The translations under genes were made by a program, and so were the position numbers. The notes beneath the pieces are model-generated. The model was not told where the DNA came from, did not search any database, and saw only the letters and a list, made by a program, of their open reading frames with translations. Positions 46,162 through 56,336 of a stretch of 64,000 nt of DNA are shown here, in pieces; within the stretch, counting starts at the first letter, position 1; every line of letters begins with the position of its first letter. This DNA is from Hormiphora californensis (taxonomy: Eukaryota > Ctenophora > Tentaculata > Cydippida > Pleurobrachiidae), in the NCBI GenBank assembly GCA_020137815.1, contig CM035360.1:2617078-2681077 (forward strand). Direction: 5' to 3'.

Positions 46162-46167
46162 AATAAA
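46162..46167 (+). terminator. poly(A) signal of copy 1 precursor gene
   Basis: AATAAA 105 bp after the stop codon, followed by a T/GT-rich stretch. Mirrored by TTTATT at 50160-50165 for copy 2. Confidence 0.8.
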
Positions 46168-46371
46168 CCTGTTTCACTTTGTTGAACCCCAAAATCCACG
46201 TCCCACGTCACGACGCCTCCCATGCTGTAGAGTCTACAGTCTGTAGACCGCTCAAGACAGTTCTTTCACAAACATGTCCCTAATAGTGATGCTCCGTCAT
46301 ATTAACTGCCCTTTACCCTTATAAAGCATTGCCTAAGATGCAGTAGTCTACTGACATCAGACGAAAATTGT

Positions 46372-46645
46372 TTTTGCTGGTGCTGAGACTTCGCTAAACT
46401 GTTTTTTGGGTATTTTCTATGTCGATCCCAAAGTTTCATGGAGATTGGATGTGTTTTACGAACTCAAAATTTCGAAAAAAGTGACTGGAAAGGCTCGAAA
46501 ACGGCTCAAAAACGGCAAAAATTGAGTCTTTCCAGCCAATTTTTTCGAAATTTTGAGTTCGAAAAACACATCCAACCTCCATGAAACTTTGGGATTGACA
46601 TAGAAAATACCCAAAAAACAGTTTAGCAAAGTATCAGCACCAGCA
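46372..46645. mobile_element. foldback MITE of about 270 bp
   Basis: Arms of about 110 bp (46376-46483 and 46530-46640) are complementary around GGCTCGAAAACGGCTCAAAA. Outer ends are GTGCTGAGACTTCGC and GCAAAGTATCAGCAC, slightly diverged. Confidence 0.8.
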
Positions 46646-46737
46646 AAAATTCCTTCTGGTAGTTTTGATGCCAAAAACACACTTCCCGGGGTGCTAGAGC
46701 TCCAAAAACACCGAGAACCTTGAATGAGGGTATAGAA

Positions 46738-48033
46738 CAGGAAACGACCGAACCGGGTTTTTTTCCACCGAACCGAACCGAACCGAATTTGAAAAACTTT
46801 TTTACCGAACCGAACCGAACCGAACCGAACCGAATTTCGGTAACCGAACCGAACCGAACCATACAAAACTTTTTCTATATAAATGTTTCTCTAAAAAGTC
46901 ATGGAGAGCACCGATCAAGGTATTGAGAATCATTCTCTGAAATTTTGTTAAAAAATGTTTGAAAAAATTTCAAAGTCAATTTTATCGTAAATTTTCTATG
47001 TCAATTTTTGCGTACGAATCGTGTTTCGAATCGGCAATGCTATACGGGAATGGTTTTGCTAATTAGCAGGATTAAACGAACCATGAATCGTGTCTCTCTA
47101 AATTTCCTAATTAGATTTGATGGGGATCACGTATCAGCACAATCCATCTCGGACCCACTAATTACCAACATCACTCCCGTTTAGCATTGTCGATTAGAAA
47201 CACGATTCGTATACCATAATTTACTTAAAATATTTTTCACAAAAAAATTTCACAAAATTTCAGGTAATGATTCTCAATACCTTGATCGATGCTCTCCATG
47301 AATTTTTAGAGAAACATTTAATTTTGTGAAAAAACTTTGTAAAATATTTCAAAGTCAATTTCGGAAAAAAAATTCTATGTCAACTTTGCCGTACGAATCG
47401 TGTTGCGAATCGGTGATGCTATGCGGTAGTGCTCTCGCTAATTAGCAGGATTTATTGAAACATGAATCGTTTCCCCTAAACTTCCTAATTAGATTTGATG
47501 GGGGATCACGTATCAGCATAATCCATCTCGGACCCACTACAACATCACTCCCGCTTAGCAATACCGATTCGAAACACGATTCGTACGCAAAAATTGACAT
47601 AGAAAATTTTCCATAAAATTGACTTTGAAAAATTTCAGAGAATGATTCTTAACACCTTGATCGGTGCTCTCCATGAATTTTTTGAAAAAAAAAGTTTCTG
47701 AATTTGTTGACGCTCTCATGAGGACACGATTCGACGGGAAGTCAGGTATCAAATCAATCCATATCGAACCCGCTAACTAGCGAAATCATTTCCACATAGC
47801 ACCACCGATTCGAAATAGGGTTAATACGGCGAAATTGACATTGAAATCCATACAATTTTCGTGAAATAATTGAAAAATTTTGCATGAAAAAGCCCGATTT
47901 CTGGGCATTTTTTGACCAAAAAATTCGGTGGTTCGGCCAAAATTTCCTACCGAACCGAACCGAACCGAACCGCCCAAAAAACACCGAATTTCCGAACCGA
48001 ACCGAACCGAACCGAATATCCGGTCGCTTCCTG
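46738..48033. mobile_element. hAT-like MITE, copy A (8-bp target duplication)
   Basis: 1296-bp element. Inverted ends CAGGAAACGACCG and CGGTCGCTTCCTG; perfect 8-bp direct repeat GTATAGAA at 46730-46737 and 48034-48041. Next to each end are CGAAC-type pentamer arrays (ACCGAACCGAACCG), and the interior has inverted copies of ACGAATCGTGTTTCGAATCG with TAATTAG and GATCACGTATCAGCA blocks. CAG...CTG ends plus 8-bp duplications fit hAT transposons. No transposase frame. Confidence 0.9.
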
Positions 48034-48287
48034 GTATAGAATAGTCCAAGTATGAATCTTGTCAAATTTTTTCCGGGTGAAGCCCAACGCTTGTAAAGAT
48101 CCAAAATGAACACCCTGTACAGTACTTGTTTCTCTTTCAGTATATCTCTGTGTCAATTAGGGGGTGCTGGTATGCCGTGATTATATGTAAAGAGAGAAGA
48201 GAGAGAGAAGAGATGAATAGTACGTACGTGGCACCATATTTTAGACAGGGAAGGCCATTCCTTCAAGAAAATAGCTATCCTACTGAC

Positions 48288-49628
48288 CAGGAAACGACCG
48301 AACCGGGTTTTTTTCCACCGAACCGAACCGAACCGAATTTGAAAAACTTTTTTACCGAACCGAACCGAACCGAACCGAACCGAATTTCGGTAACCGAACC
48401 GAACCGAACCATACAAAACTTTTTCTGTATAAATGTTTCTCTAAAAAGTCATGGAGAGCACCGATCAAGGTATTGAGAATCATTCTCTGAAGTTTTGTTA
48501 AAAAATGTTTGAAAAAATTTCAAAGTCAATTTTGTGAAAAAATTTTCAAAGTCAATTTTTATCGTAAATTTTCTATGTCAATGTTTGCGTACGAATCGTG
48601 TTTCGAATCGGCAATGCTATACGGGAATGGTATTGCTAATTAGCAGGATTAAACGAACCATGAATCGTGTCTCTCTAAATTTCCTAATTAGATTTGATGG
48701 GGGATCACGTATCAGCACAATCCATCTCGGACCCACTAATTACCAACATCACTCCCGTTTAGCATTGTCGATTAGAAACACGATTCGTATACCATAATTT
48801 ACTTAAAATATTTTTCACAAAAAAAATTTCAGGTAATGATTCTCAATACCTTGATCGATGCTCTCCATGAATTTTTAGAGAAACGTTTAATTTTGTGAAA
48901 AAACTTTGTAAAATATTTCAAAGTCAATTTCGGAAAAAAAATTCTATGTTAATTTTGCCGTACGAATCGTGTTGCGAATCGGTGATGCTATGCGGCAGTG
49001 CTCTCACTAATTAGCAGGATTTATTGAAACATGAATCGTTTCCCCTAAACTTCCTAATTAGATTTGATGGGGGATCACGTATCAGCATAATCCATCTCGG
49101 ACCCACTAATTAGCAACATCACTCCCGCTTAGCAATACCGATTCGAAACACGATTCGTACGCAAAAATTGACATAGAAAATTTTCCATAAAATTGACTTT
49201 GAAATATTTTCCAAACTTTTTTACAAAATTTCAGAGAATGATTCTTAACACCTTGATCGGTGCTCTCCATGAATTTTTTGAAAAAAAAGTTTCTGAATTT
49301 GTTGACCCTCTCATGAGGACACGATTCGACGGGAAGTCAGGTATCAAATCAATCCATATCGAACCCACTAACTAGCGAAATCATTTCCACATAGCACCAC
49401 CGATTCGAAATAGGGTTAATACGGCGAAATTGACATTGAAATCCATACAATTTTCGTGAAATAATTGAAAAATTTTGCATGAAAAAGCCCGATTTCTGGG
49501 CATTTTTTGACCAAAAAATTCGGTGGTTCGGCCAAAATTTCCTACCGAACCGAACCGAACCGAACCGCCCAAAAAACACCGAATTTCCGAACCGAACCGA
49601 ACCGAACCGAATATTCGGTCGCTTCCTG
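48288..49628. mobile_element. hAT-like MITE, copy B (8-bp target duplication)
   Basis: 1341-bp element closely related to copy A, same orientation. Perfect 8-bp direct repeat CTACTGAC at 48280-48287 and 49629-49636. It differs from copy A by small indels, for example an added block near 48530-48550 and 49200-49230. The different target duplications show two separate insertions about 250 bp apart. Confidence 0.9.
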
Positions 49629-50273
49629 CTACTGACTACTCATAGCATAGGGCGATAACAGGCATCGCTGCTATTATTTAGTTGTTACAATAACGTAGGG
49701 GCCATAGGCACCAACGCCCAACCGGTATGGCATTTTTGTGAAGGAATGGTCTGACCTGCTCAAGAAACGTTTATAATAGCGAAGGGACAAATTCAGCCAT
49801 TATTTATTTAGTTACCTTAACTAAGGGGAGAGAGAAAATAAAATACCGAGTAACCGAGAGGTCGAGATGCGAGAAAAGGAAGCATACGTGCTAATCGCTG
49901 ATTGGTAAACGTACTAAACCAAATATTTCTGGACCTACTCTCACTTTAACCCCAATGACCTTTAATTCTGCAATAAGTTTGGACGTTGTTTCACTTTCAC
50001 CTCTATGTAATATGTCTGGACCTACTTTCACTTTCAGAAAATCATTTGGAGAGAGAAAAGTCAATTTCAGAAGACGAGGTAGGTAGTCAGTAGGTAGGTA
50101 ATCGGTAGGTAAGTAGTCAGTAGGTAGGCAGCCATTAGGTTTACACAAAGTGAAACATGTTTATTAATTTTTTAAATGCGTTCGAAATTAAGTATTTGAA
50201 TTTAAATATAGAGAATAATTTGTGATTCCACTCCAGAAGGTTCCTATTTCTTCTTTCCGTCAATTCCTCCAGT

Positions 50274-50705
50274 TTAGTCGAACTCCTCCATGGCCTCCTC
50301 GATGACGTCATTGATCTTCTCTGCGGCTTTCCTGGTCTCATCGTAGACATCCTCAAGGAAGTCGTAGTCGTCAGTCACCAACTGTCGGCCAATTTTAGCG
50401 ATGATTGCATAAGCGTTCTCGGCAATGTCCTCAACAATCTCGTCAAGATCCCTCACAAACTCCCCACAAAGATCTTCAGCCTCGTCAATACCACTGGGGC
50501 AATCCTTGTACCCATCACAGAACCAGCTGTAGGGATAACAGGGAGGGTCGCTATAGTATTCTCTGTAGGAGGGACACACGAAACATTCCGAGTTGTTACC
50601 TCGCTTCTCCAGCTCCAGGTTATCAGCTCGTTTCTTGTAGTCCACAACGGATGCGGAGAGGGCACAGGTAGCGAGGACGCCAATGAAGATTGCCAGTTTC
50701 ATCAT
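50274..50705 (-). CDS. secreted LDL-receptor class A-type precursor, copy 2
   Basis: Intronless, 143 residues, paralogue of 45628-46056 on the opposite strand. The signal peptide, KKR and KR sites, six cysteines and C-terminal acidic helix are conserved. Differences cluster between the first cysteines and the start of the helix: SYREYYSDPP instead of TYRQHSDPP (one codon longer), EAEDLCGEFVRD instead of EAKEYCGERKRD, and AYAIIAK instead of AVTILAK. The third basic site (RKR in copy 1) is lost here, so processing may differ. TATA box at 50749-50755 (minus) and AATAAA at 50165-50160. Both copies look intact. Confidence 0.9.
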   Translation of the reverse strand: MMKLAIFIGVLATCALSASVVDYKKRADNLELEKRGNNSECFVCPSYREYYSDPPCYPYSWFCDGYKDCPSGIDEAEDLCGEFVRDLDEIVEDIAENAYAIIAKIGRQLVTDDYDFLEDVYDETRKAAEKINDVIEEAMEEFD

Positions 50706-50748
50706 GATGAGAGTAGTAGTTGGGTGAGAAATAAGTGGTTGTTGGAGG

Positions 50749-50755
50749 TTTTATA
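50749..50755 (-). promoter_or_regulatory. TATA box of the right precursor gene
   Basis: TATAAAA on the minus strand, 44 bp upstream of the ATG, in the same context as the copy at 45575. Confidence 0.8.
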
Positions 50756-51208
50756 CCTGTTTTAGGGACAAAGAAGCTGGAAAGACAAAGGCACTAGGCA
50801 GGATGGGAGAGAAGAGTTCTAAAACTGCACGTGGGTACTGCACAAAGAACCACTGATGAGTGCACTATTATTTTCATATTTTTGATGAAATCTGAGCTTT
50901 TTGGAGTTTTCCAACTAATGCTAGCACTTTTTCCATACTAGCATTGTTCTTTTTCAATATAACTCCTTTTACTTCAATGGGCAGTTCTTGAGGTGAGGTA
51001 CGCCTAGTACACTTTTCGGTAAGAGGAAGGTCATGTAAAACTAAATGAGTGGAGTATGGGTGTAGAGCGGTTGAGAAAAAAACGATTTGGATCGATAAAA
51101 CATAACCGTTTTCGGTTTTCTTTAGTCAGTTTAGTTAAATGATGTAAAAACCCTTCTAAGTTCTAATAAATTTAAAAAAATCAGTCTTTTTATGTAAAAT
51201 GCATCTTT

Positions 51209-52142
51209 TTACGACCCAGCAACGGCAGCCCGCTCGACCAAACCCATCTCCTTGACACCATGTTTCTCCTCCAGCTCAAAGCTCTCAAATGTCTCATACC
51301 AAACGGGAGCCATGTCATCCGCAGAATGGCAGACCTGCTGAACACCCCCCAGAACCAGTCGGTGTGAAAACAGAGGACAATCAGTTACCAACGACTCATA
51401 TTCCCCACCCTCACCACAAACATTAAACCCAAACTTCTTGTTGATTCCCCTGAAGTGGCCAATAAGCTGATCCGCAGTGCTGCCCAGGTGGTCTCTTCCC
51501 AGACCAATACTGGCAACTTTAATTATCCGTATTGTAAACCCTGATTCGATCATCTCTGCCAGCAAAGGATCTTGGTCCCGCTGCCATAGTGGGGCTATAC
51601 TGACTAGGCCTAACCTCTCACAGACTCTCTCAACTCGGTTCTTTTGGTATGTCGAAAAGATGGCCCCACTACACACGGCGGTGCAGCCGGTCTCGGATTT
51701 AACACGAGAGAGAAGGTGGTAGAGGTCTTCAACTTCGTCATTTGGTGTGTCTGTGTATGATAGATCCTGGGTAACGGCAACTCCTGTGGGAAAGTAAGGC
51801 CGTTAGTTTGTAGAAATGGAGAAAAAAACAAGACATTTTTTCATGCAATCTGTAGTTTTATAATTAAAATTGGCGTTAATAAGATGAATCATTTTTGAAC
51901 TTACCCGATGTGGACCCCTGGTACAATTTAATTCCCAGTGCAGTCTCCAAAGACTTGACAACATTGTGCCCGACAGTCTGGTACATGTAACTGTCCATCT
52001 CCTCCTGCCCCTCCACCGGGGTTAGATGTGCCAGGGCCACTATTTTGTGACCCTTCTTCAGACACTTGTAGATGGAAAATGTGCTGTCTTTCCCTCCACT
52101 GACAAGCGCCACAATTTTGTGTGGATTTTCATGGCCATTCAT
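51209..52142 (-). CDS. DPH6: diphthine-ammonia ligase
   Basis: Two exons, 52142-51905 and 51783-51209, joined in phase 1, give 270 residues, the usual length. DPH6 makes the last step of diphthamide synthesis on elongation factor 2: ATP-dependent amidation of diphthine. The N-terminal SGGKDSTFSIYKCLKKGH is the PP-loop nucleotide-binding motif of ATP pyrophosphatase-type enzymes. Further family blocks are EEMDSYMYQTVGH, DEVEDLYHLL, AIFSTYQKNRVERVC, LWQRDQDPLLAEMI and the strongly conserved CGEGGEYESLVTDCPLF. The 121-bp intron is AT-rich. Minus strand, starting 1.2 kb from the end of the right precursor arm; cytosolic housekeeping gene. Confidence 0.95.
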
Positions 52143-52220
52143 ATTCTAAAATTATTTCCTGTAGAAAGTAAAAAGTACAGGACATCAAAACCCTTCCCCG
52201 ACCCTAATCAGCTAAGCATC

Positions 52221-52245
52221 CCGGTAACTCGGGGCCCGACTGTAA
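52221..52245. mobile_element. truncated pogo-like MITE end
   Basis: CGGGGCCCGACTGTA only, upstream of DPH6. A solitary right end of the CAGTCGGACCCCGATT family. Confidence 0.55.
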
Positions 52246-52599
52246 TTGCCGATCATCCACATAAACCCTTGCCTAGCTCGACCCTATTTCCATGCGCTCC
52301 AGGTTCAGCTCTCTAAAGATGGGAATGGTTAGCCCGTTATGAGAGTGCCCATACAATATTCTTCTTCTTCAACAAGTGTCAGGGCGATATCGCCGACACA
52401 AGGAAAAGAGGCCCCCTCCCAGGGACGGCGCTGGGCCTTTGGGCTTTGGCCCAGCAAGTCCCTGGGTGTGCGGGGCCAGGGGCGGTAGCCTCGGTCAGGG
52501 GGTGAAAACCCACATAAGCATGGTCCAGGGACGTAGGTAGGGGGCGGAGCCCTGCAGGCAGTGTGCAGGAGCTGTATTTTTAGGCGTTTTTAAACGATT

Positions 52600-53880
52600 T
52601 TAGTCATTTTTTGTCTTTTTGGCCTGAGCTGGGGGGCGCCGTTACGATCTGGGTGTTTGGAGGCCTGTTTACAGGTGTGCGCTGCCAAAAAAGTTGATTC
52701 ACTAAAATGGCTCTAACCGCCAAACCACTCAACCGTTTTGGCTGATTCAAAGTTTATCTGGTAGGGAATGGCAAGGCCTAACCCCAACCCAAACCCCAAC
52801 CCTAACCCTAACCCTGCTTTAGCCCTAACCCTAAAAAACCGTTTGTCAGCACTCCCAAAACACCCAGATTTTAACGCCGGCCTGAGCTGGGTGTCCGCGG
52901 CCCGGAGTATATTGCACGCGCAAAAAAAGTTAAATATATTATACGTCGTATTTAACGTAACGCGCGAACTGTGTACAATTCGCGCGGTGTCGATTTTTCG
53001 TCACTCGAATTTACTTTTTTTGACGCGACGTCCGCGGCGGGCGCGATTATAATCTGGGTGCCTTGCAGCCTGTTTACAGGTGCGTGCTGCCAAAAGAGTA
53101 TACTTAGACCGACTTTTTTCAAACGGCTATAGCCACGCAACCACATGGCCAATTTGAGTAAACTAAACGGCAACTGATAGAGAATCGATAGCCCTAACCG
53201 ATAACCCCAAACCAAACCCTAACCAGACCCTAACGGATAGCCCTAACCCGTCGCGCGCGCTAAAACTACGAATTGTTAGCAATGAAAGGCACCCAGATTT
53301 TAACGTTTTCCGTCCGCGGCGGGCGCCGTTACGATCTGGGTGTTTGGAGGCCTGTTTACAGGTGTGCGCTGCCAAAAAAGTTGATTCACTAAAATGGCTC
53401 TAACCGCCAAACCACTCAACCGTTTTGGCTGATTCAAAGTTTATCTGGTAGGGAATGTCAAGGCCTAACCCCAACCCAAACCCCAACCCTAACCCTAACC
53501 CTACTTTAGCCCTAACCCTAAAAAACCGTTTGTCAGCACTCCCAAAACACCCAGATTTTAACACTGGCCGTCCGCGGCCACGTCGGCCGGCGTTGAAAAA
53601 CGCTGCGTTTGCCAACGTCCGGCGTTAAAATCTGGGTGTTTCGTGAGTGCTGACGGTTTTTTAGGGTTAGGGCTAAAGTAGGGTTAGGGTTAGGGCTGGG
53701 GTTTGGGCTGGGGTTAGGCCTTGACATTCTCTACCAGATAAACTTTGAATTAGCCAAAACGGTTGAGTGGTTTGGCGGTTAGAGCCATTTTAGTGAATCA
53801 ACTTTTTTGGCAGTGCGCACCTGTAAACAGGCCACGAAACACCCAGATCGTAACGGCGCCCGGCCGCGTCGAGTGGCCTT
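52600..53880. repeat. inverted and direct copies of a unit with telomere-like CCCTAA repeats
   Basis: A unit of about 250 bp (GTTACGATCTGGGTGTTTGG... TAACCCTAACCCTAACCCT... CACCCAGATTTTAACG) occurs directly at about 52635-52880 and 53330-53575 and inverted at about 53615-53870. A diverged version lies at 53040-53310. Each holds short CCCTAA/CCCCAACC arrays like metazoan telomeric repeat. GC-rich CCGCGGCC-type blocks link the units. No real ORF; the Pro-Asn frames come from the repeat. Confidence 0.85.
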
Positions 53881-53925
53881 CTTTTCTCACAACCTTCCGC
53901 CCTTGAAGAGCGAGGCCTTATCTTA

Positions 53926-55503
53926 TTATTATTATAATGGGATCTGATCAGGATTAAATAGGGAGGAAACTAGAAAAATATCTGGCGAGGTAGCTTAAGG
54001 GTACGCTAACCAAAATTTTTTTTCGAGTGCAGGGAAATCTCTCACCGTAGGGTTGTAGGCCATGCCAAGGAGACCTCAAATATGCAATTTGAGCTCTCAA
54101 GTCGAATTCATATTTTTGCTACAGCTGCTTGAAAAATGAACTGAAAATAAGTTTTTGGCATCTTAAAAATACATTTGTAAAGATAGGATCATAAAAATTT
54201 GTGGATTTGAAGAGGACATAAAGGTGAATAACCACAAAAAAATTTTTTGCAATCCGAGCTGATTTCCGGTCCTGAAATGGATTTCTTTTTTTCCACTTTA
54301 ACGCCCTATTTGGCAAAGTTCCGAAAACATGTGAAAGCTGTAAATTGGTGAAAAGTTGCGTCTAACGATTATCTAAGTGGCCATAAATTTTGGGCGTGTC
54401 CTTATTTGAGATAAGCTGTACAGAGTTTTTTTTGTGAAAGCCGTCATTTCAGAAATAAATAAATTCCCTGTATCTCAAAAACGGCTGATCGTAGAGACCT
54501 GAGACTATGCTTAAACGATTCAGAAGGTCCGATTTTGGGGGGGTCTTCTGAGAGACATTTTGCTCCTACTTCAACCGTTTTTGCTGTAATTGCGAAAAAC
54601 AAATTCTATGGAAAGGGCAAAAGCTAAACTCCAATATCCTGTAATTAGGGAATTTTGGCTAAGAAAGGACCGAAACTATGGAAAAATGTGTAACAAGCTA
54701 ATTCCTTCACTATTTGGTCCATATGGGTCCCTATAATCACCAAAAACAAAATCACAAAAAATCCACGATGGCGAAGATGGGTTTTTGTTTTTCGCAATTA
54801 CAGCAAAAACGGTTGAAGTAGGAGCAAAATGTCTCTCAGAAGACCCCCCCAAAATTGGACCTTCTGAATCGTTTAAGCATAGTCTCAGGTCTCTACGATC
54901 AGCCGTTTTTGAGATACAGGGAATTTACTTATTTCTGAAATGACGGCTTTCACAAAAAAAACTCTGTACAGCTTATCTCAAATAAGGACACGCCCAAAAT
55001 TTATGGCCACTTAGATAATCGTTAGACGCAACTTTTCACCAATTTACAGCTTTCACATGTTTTCGGAACTTTGCCAAATAGGGCGTTAAAGTGGAAAAAA
55101 AGAAATCCATCTCAGGACCGGAAATCAGCTCGGATTGCAAAAATTTTTTTTGTGGTTATTCACCTTTATGTCCTCTTCAAATCCCCAAATTTTCATGCTC
55201 CTATCTTTAAAAAAATTTTTTGAGATGCCAAAAACTTATTTTCAGTTCATTTTTCAAGCAGCTGTAGCAAAAATATGAATTCGACTTGAGAGCTCAAATT
55301 GCATATTTGAGGTCTCCTTGGCATGGCCTACAACCCTACGGTGAGAGATTTCCCTGCACTCGAAAAAAATTTTTGGTTAGCGTACCCTTAATAGGCTAGA
55401 GAAATGTACATGTAATGCAGAGGTTGTCGGTTCGAGCCCGGCCCTCGCCAGTTTTTTAGTTTCCTCCCTATTTAATCCTGATCAGATCTCATTATAATAA
55501 TTG
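53926..55503. mobile_element. tRNA-like core with inverted flanks, split by a TTAA-inserted palindrome
   Basis: Outer inverted flanks (TCTGATCAGGATTAAATAGG at about 53943-53962, complement near 55470-55489) enclose a tRNA-like sequence in two halves. The 5' half (53984-53998) has GGCGAGGTAGCTTAA. The 3' half (55388-55450) has TAGGCTAGAGAAATG, the B box GGTTCGAGCCC and CCTCGCCA. Joined, the acceptor arms GGCGAGG/CCTCGCC pair fully, the A box reads TAGCTTAATAGG and the T arm folds; the anticodon stem is imperfect and position 33 is not T, so a pseudo-tRNA or SINE head is likelier than a working tRNA. Confidence 0.65.
53999..55387. mobile_element. 1389-bp foldback element at a TTAA site
   Basis: Ends GGGTACGCTAACC and GGTTAGCGTACCC, flanked by TTAA at 53995-53998 and 55388-55391. 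Arms of about 610 bp are nearly perfect complements around a loop of about 175 bp (54608-54782). TTAA duplication is the mark of piggyBac-type transposition, so a piggyBac-like MITE is suggested; no transposase is present. Confidence 0.82.
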
Positions 55504-55889
55504 TCTACTTGAGGTTTCTGCAATAGGTTGGCTCATGGGCTTGGTGACTGGTGTCTCCTGTTGTGGGCCGTCTTCTGTGTGTCTCCTGGAGGACCTTAAA
55601 CTTTTTTGCAGATCTTTTTAGCCGAGTTCCATGATGGATATACGAGGTTACTACTTCGGTATTGTACTACTTTGGAGGTTAGCTCTGTGACCAATCTCTA
55701 TCATAAGAGAGAGATGGACGTTGAAATGGTTGTTCGTTCAGTGAGCTGGTAAGAATCAGCGTGCTTCTTATAGTTTAGTTTAAAATAAATGGAACGAGAA
55801 ACAGTGAGAATTAATAAATAATTGTACCACCTCGTTCGGACTGGTCAGATCTCATTATAATAATTGTCTACTAAAAAAAGGAAGAAAAG

Positions 55890-56232
55890 AATATACACAC
55901 GCACTCGCACACACACGCACTCACACACACACACATACATACACACACACCCACTCACACGCGCTCACACACACTCACACCCCCGCACGCACACACACAC
56001 ACACAAAAAACGGACACACAACACACACGCATACAATCACCCACGCGCGTACACGCACACACGCCCACTCGGACTCACAATCACCCGAAAACACCAAAAA
56101 ACGCTCCCACTAAACTCTAACGAGACTGCAATAATGCACAAAAAAAAATCACCAACTAACACAGTACATACCGGTCAAGCCCACACACGTACACACACAC
56201 ACACACACACGTACACACACACAAACACACTC
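55890..56232. repeat. (CA)n-rich region
   Basis: Two CA/CACG microsatellites (about 55893-56010 and 56185-56240). The second adjoins the 3' end of the minus-strand LINE and reads (TG)n after its 3' UTR, like the microsatellite tails of some LINE families. Confidence 0.88.
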
Positions 56233-56336
56233 ACACGCACACCCAAGCATGCAGGTAGAGTTAGATAAACGTGGGCTGCAACTCTTCACCGGACATGAAG
56301 ATTTATCAGTGGAACCGGTTCTTCGCCCTGAGGCAG

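Larger units (their letters stand above)
45354..46183. repeat. left arm of an inverted gene duplication
   Basis: This segment, covering promoter, gene and 3' end of the LDLa-type precursor, is repeated in inverse orientation at about 50142-51000. The non-coding flanks stay alignable from TACCTCACCTCAAG to the poly(A) signal. Confidence 0.9.
50142..51000. repeat. right arm of the inverted gene duplication
   Basis: Inverse copy of 45354-46183. The arms are about 4 kb apart and hold the two hAT-like MITEs, a foldback MITE and a GTAGGTA-type short repeat (about 50080-50130) between them. Confidence 0.9.

Noticed and set aside
46456-48476. Frames with SVRFGSVRFG or NRTEPNRTEP repeats
   Set aside because: They come from the CGAAC-type pentamer arrays inside the ends of the hAT-like MITEs.
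55864-56268. 134-codon frame rich in His-Thr
   Set aside because: Translation of the (CA)n region.
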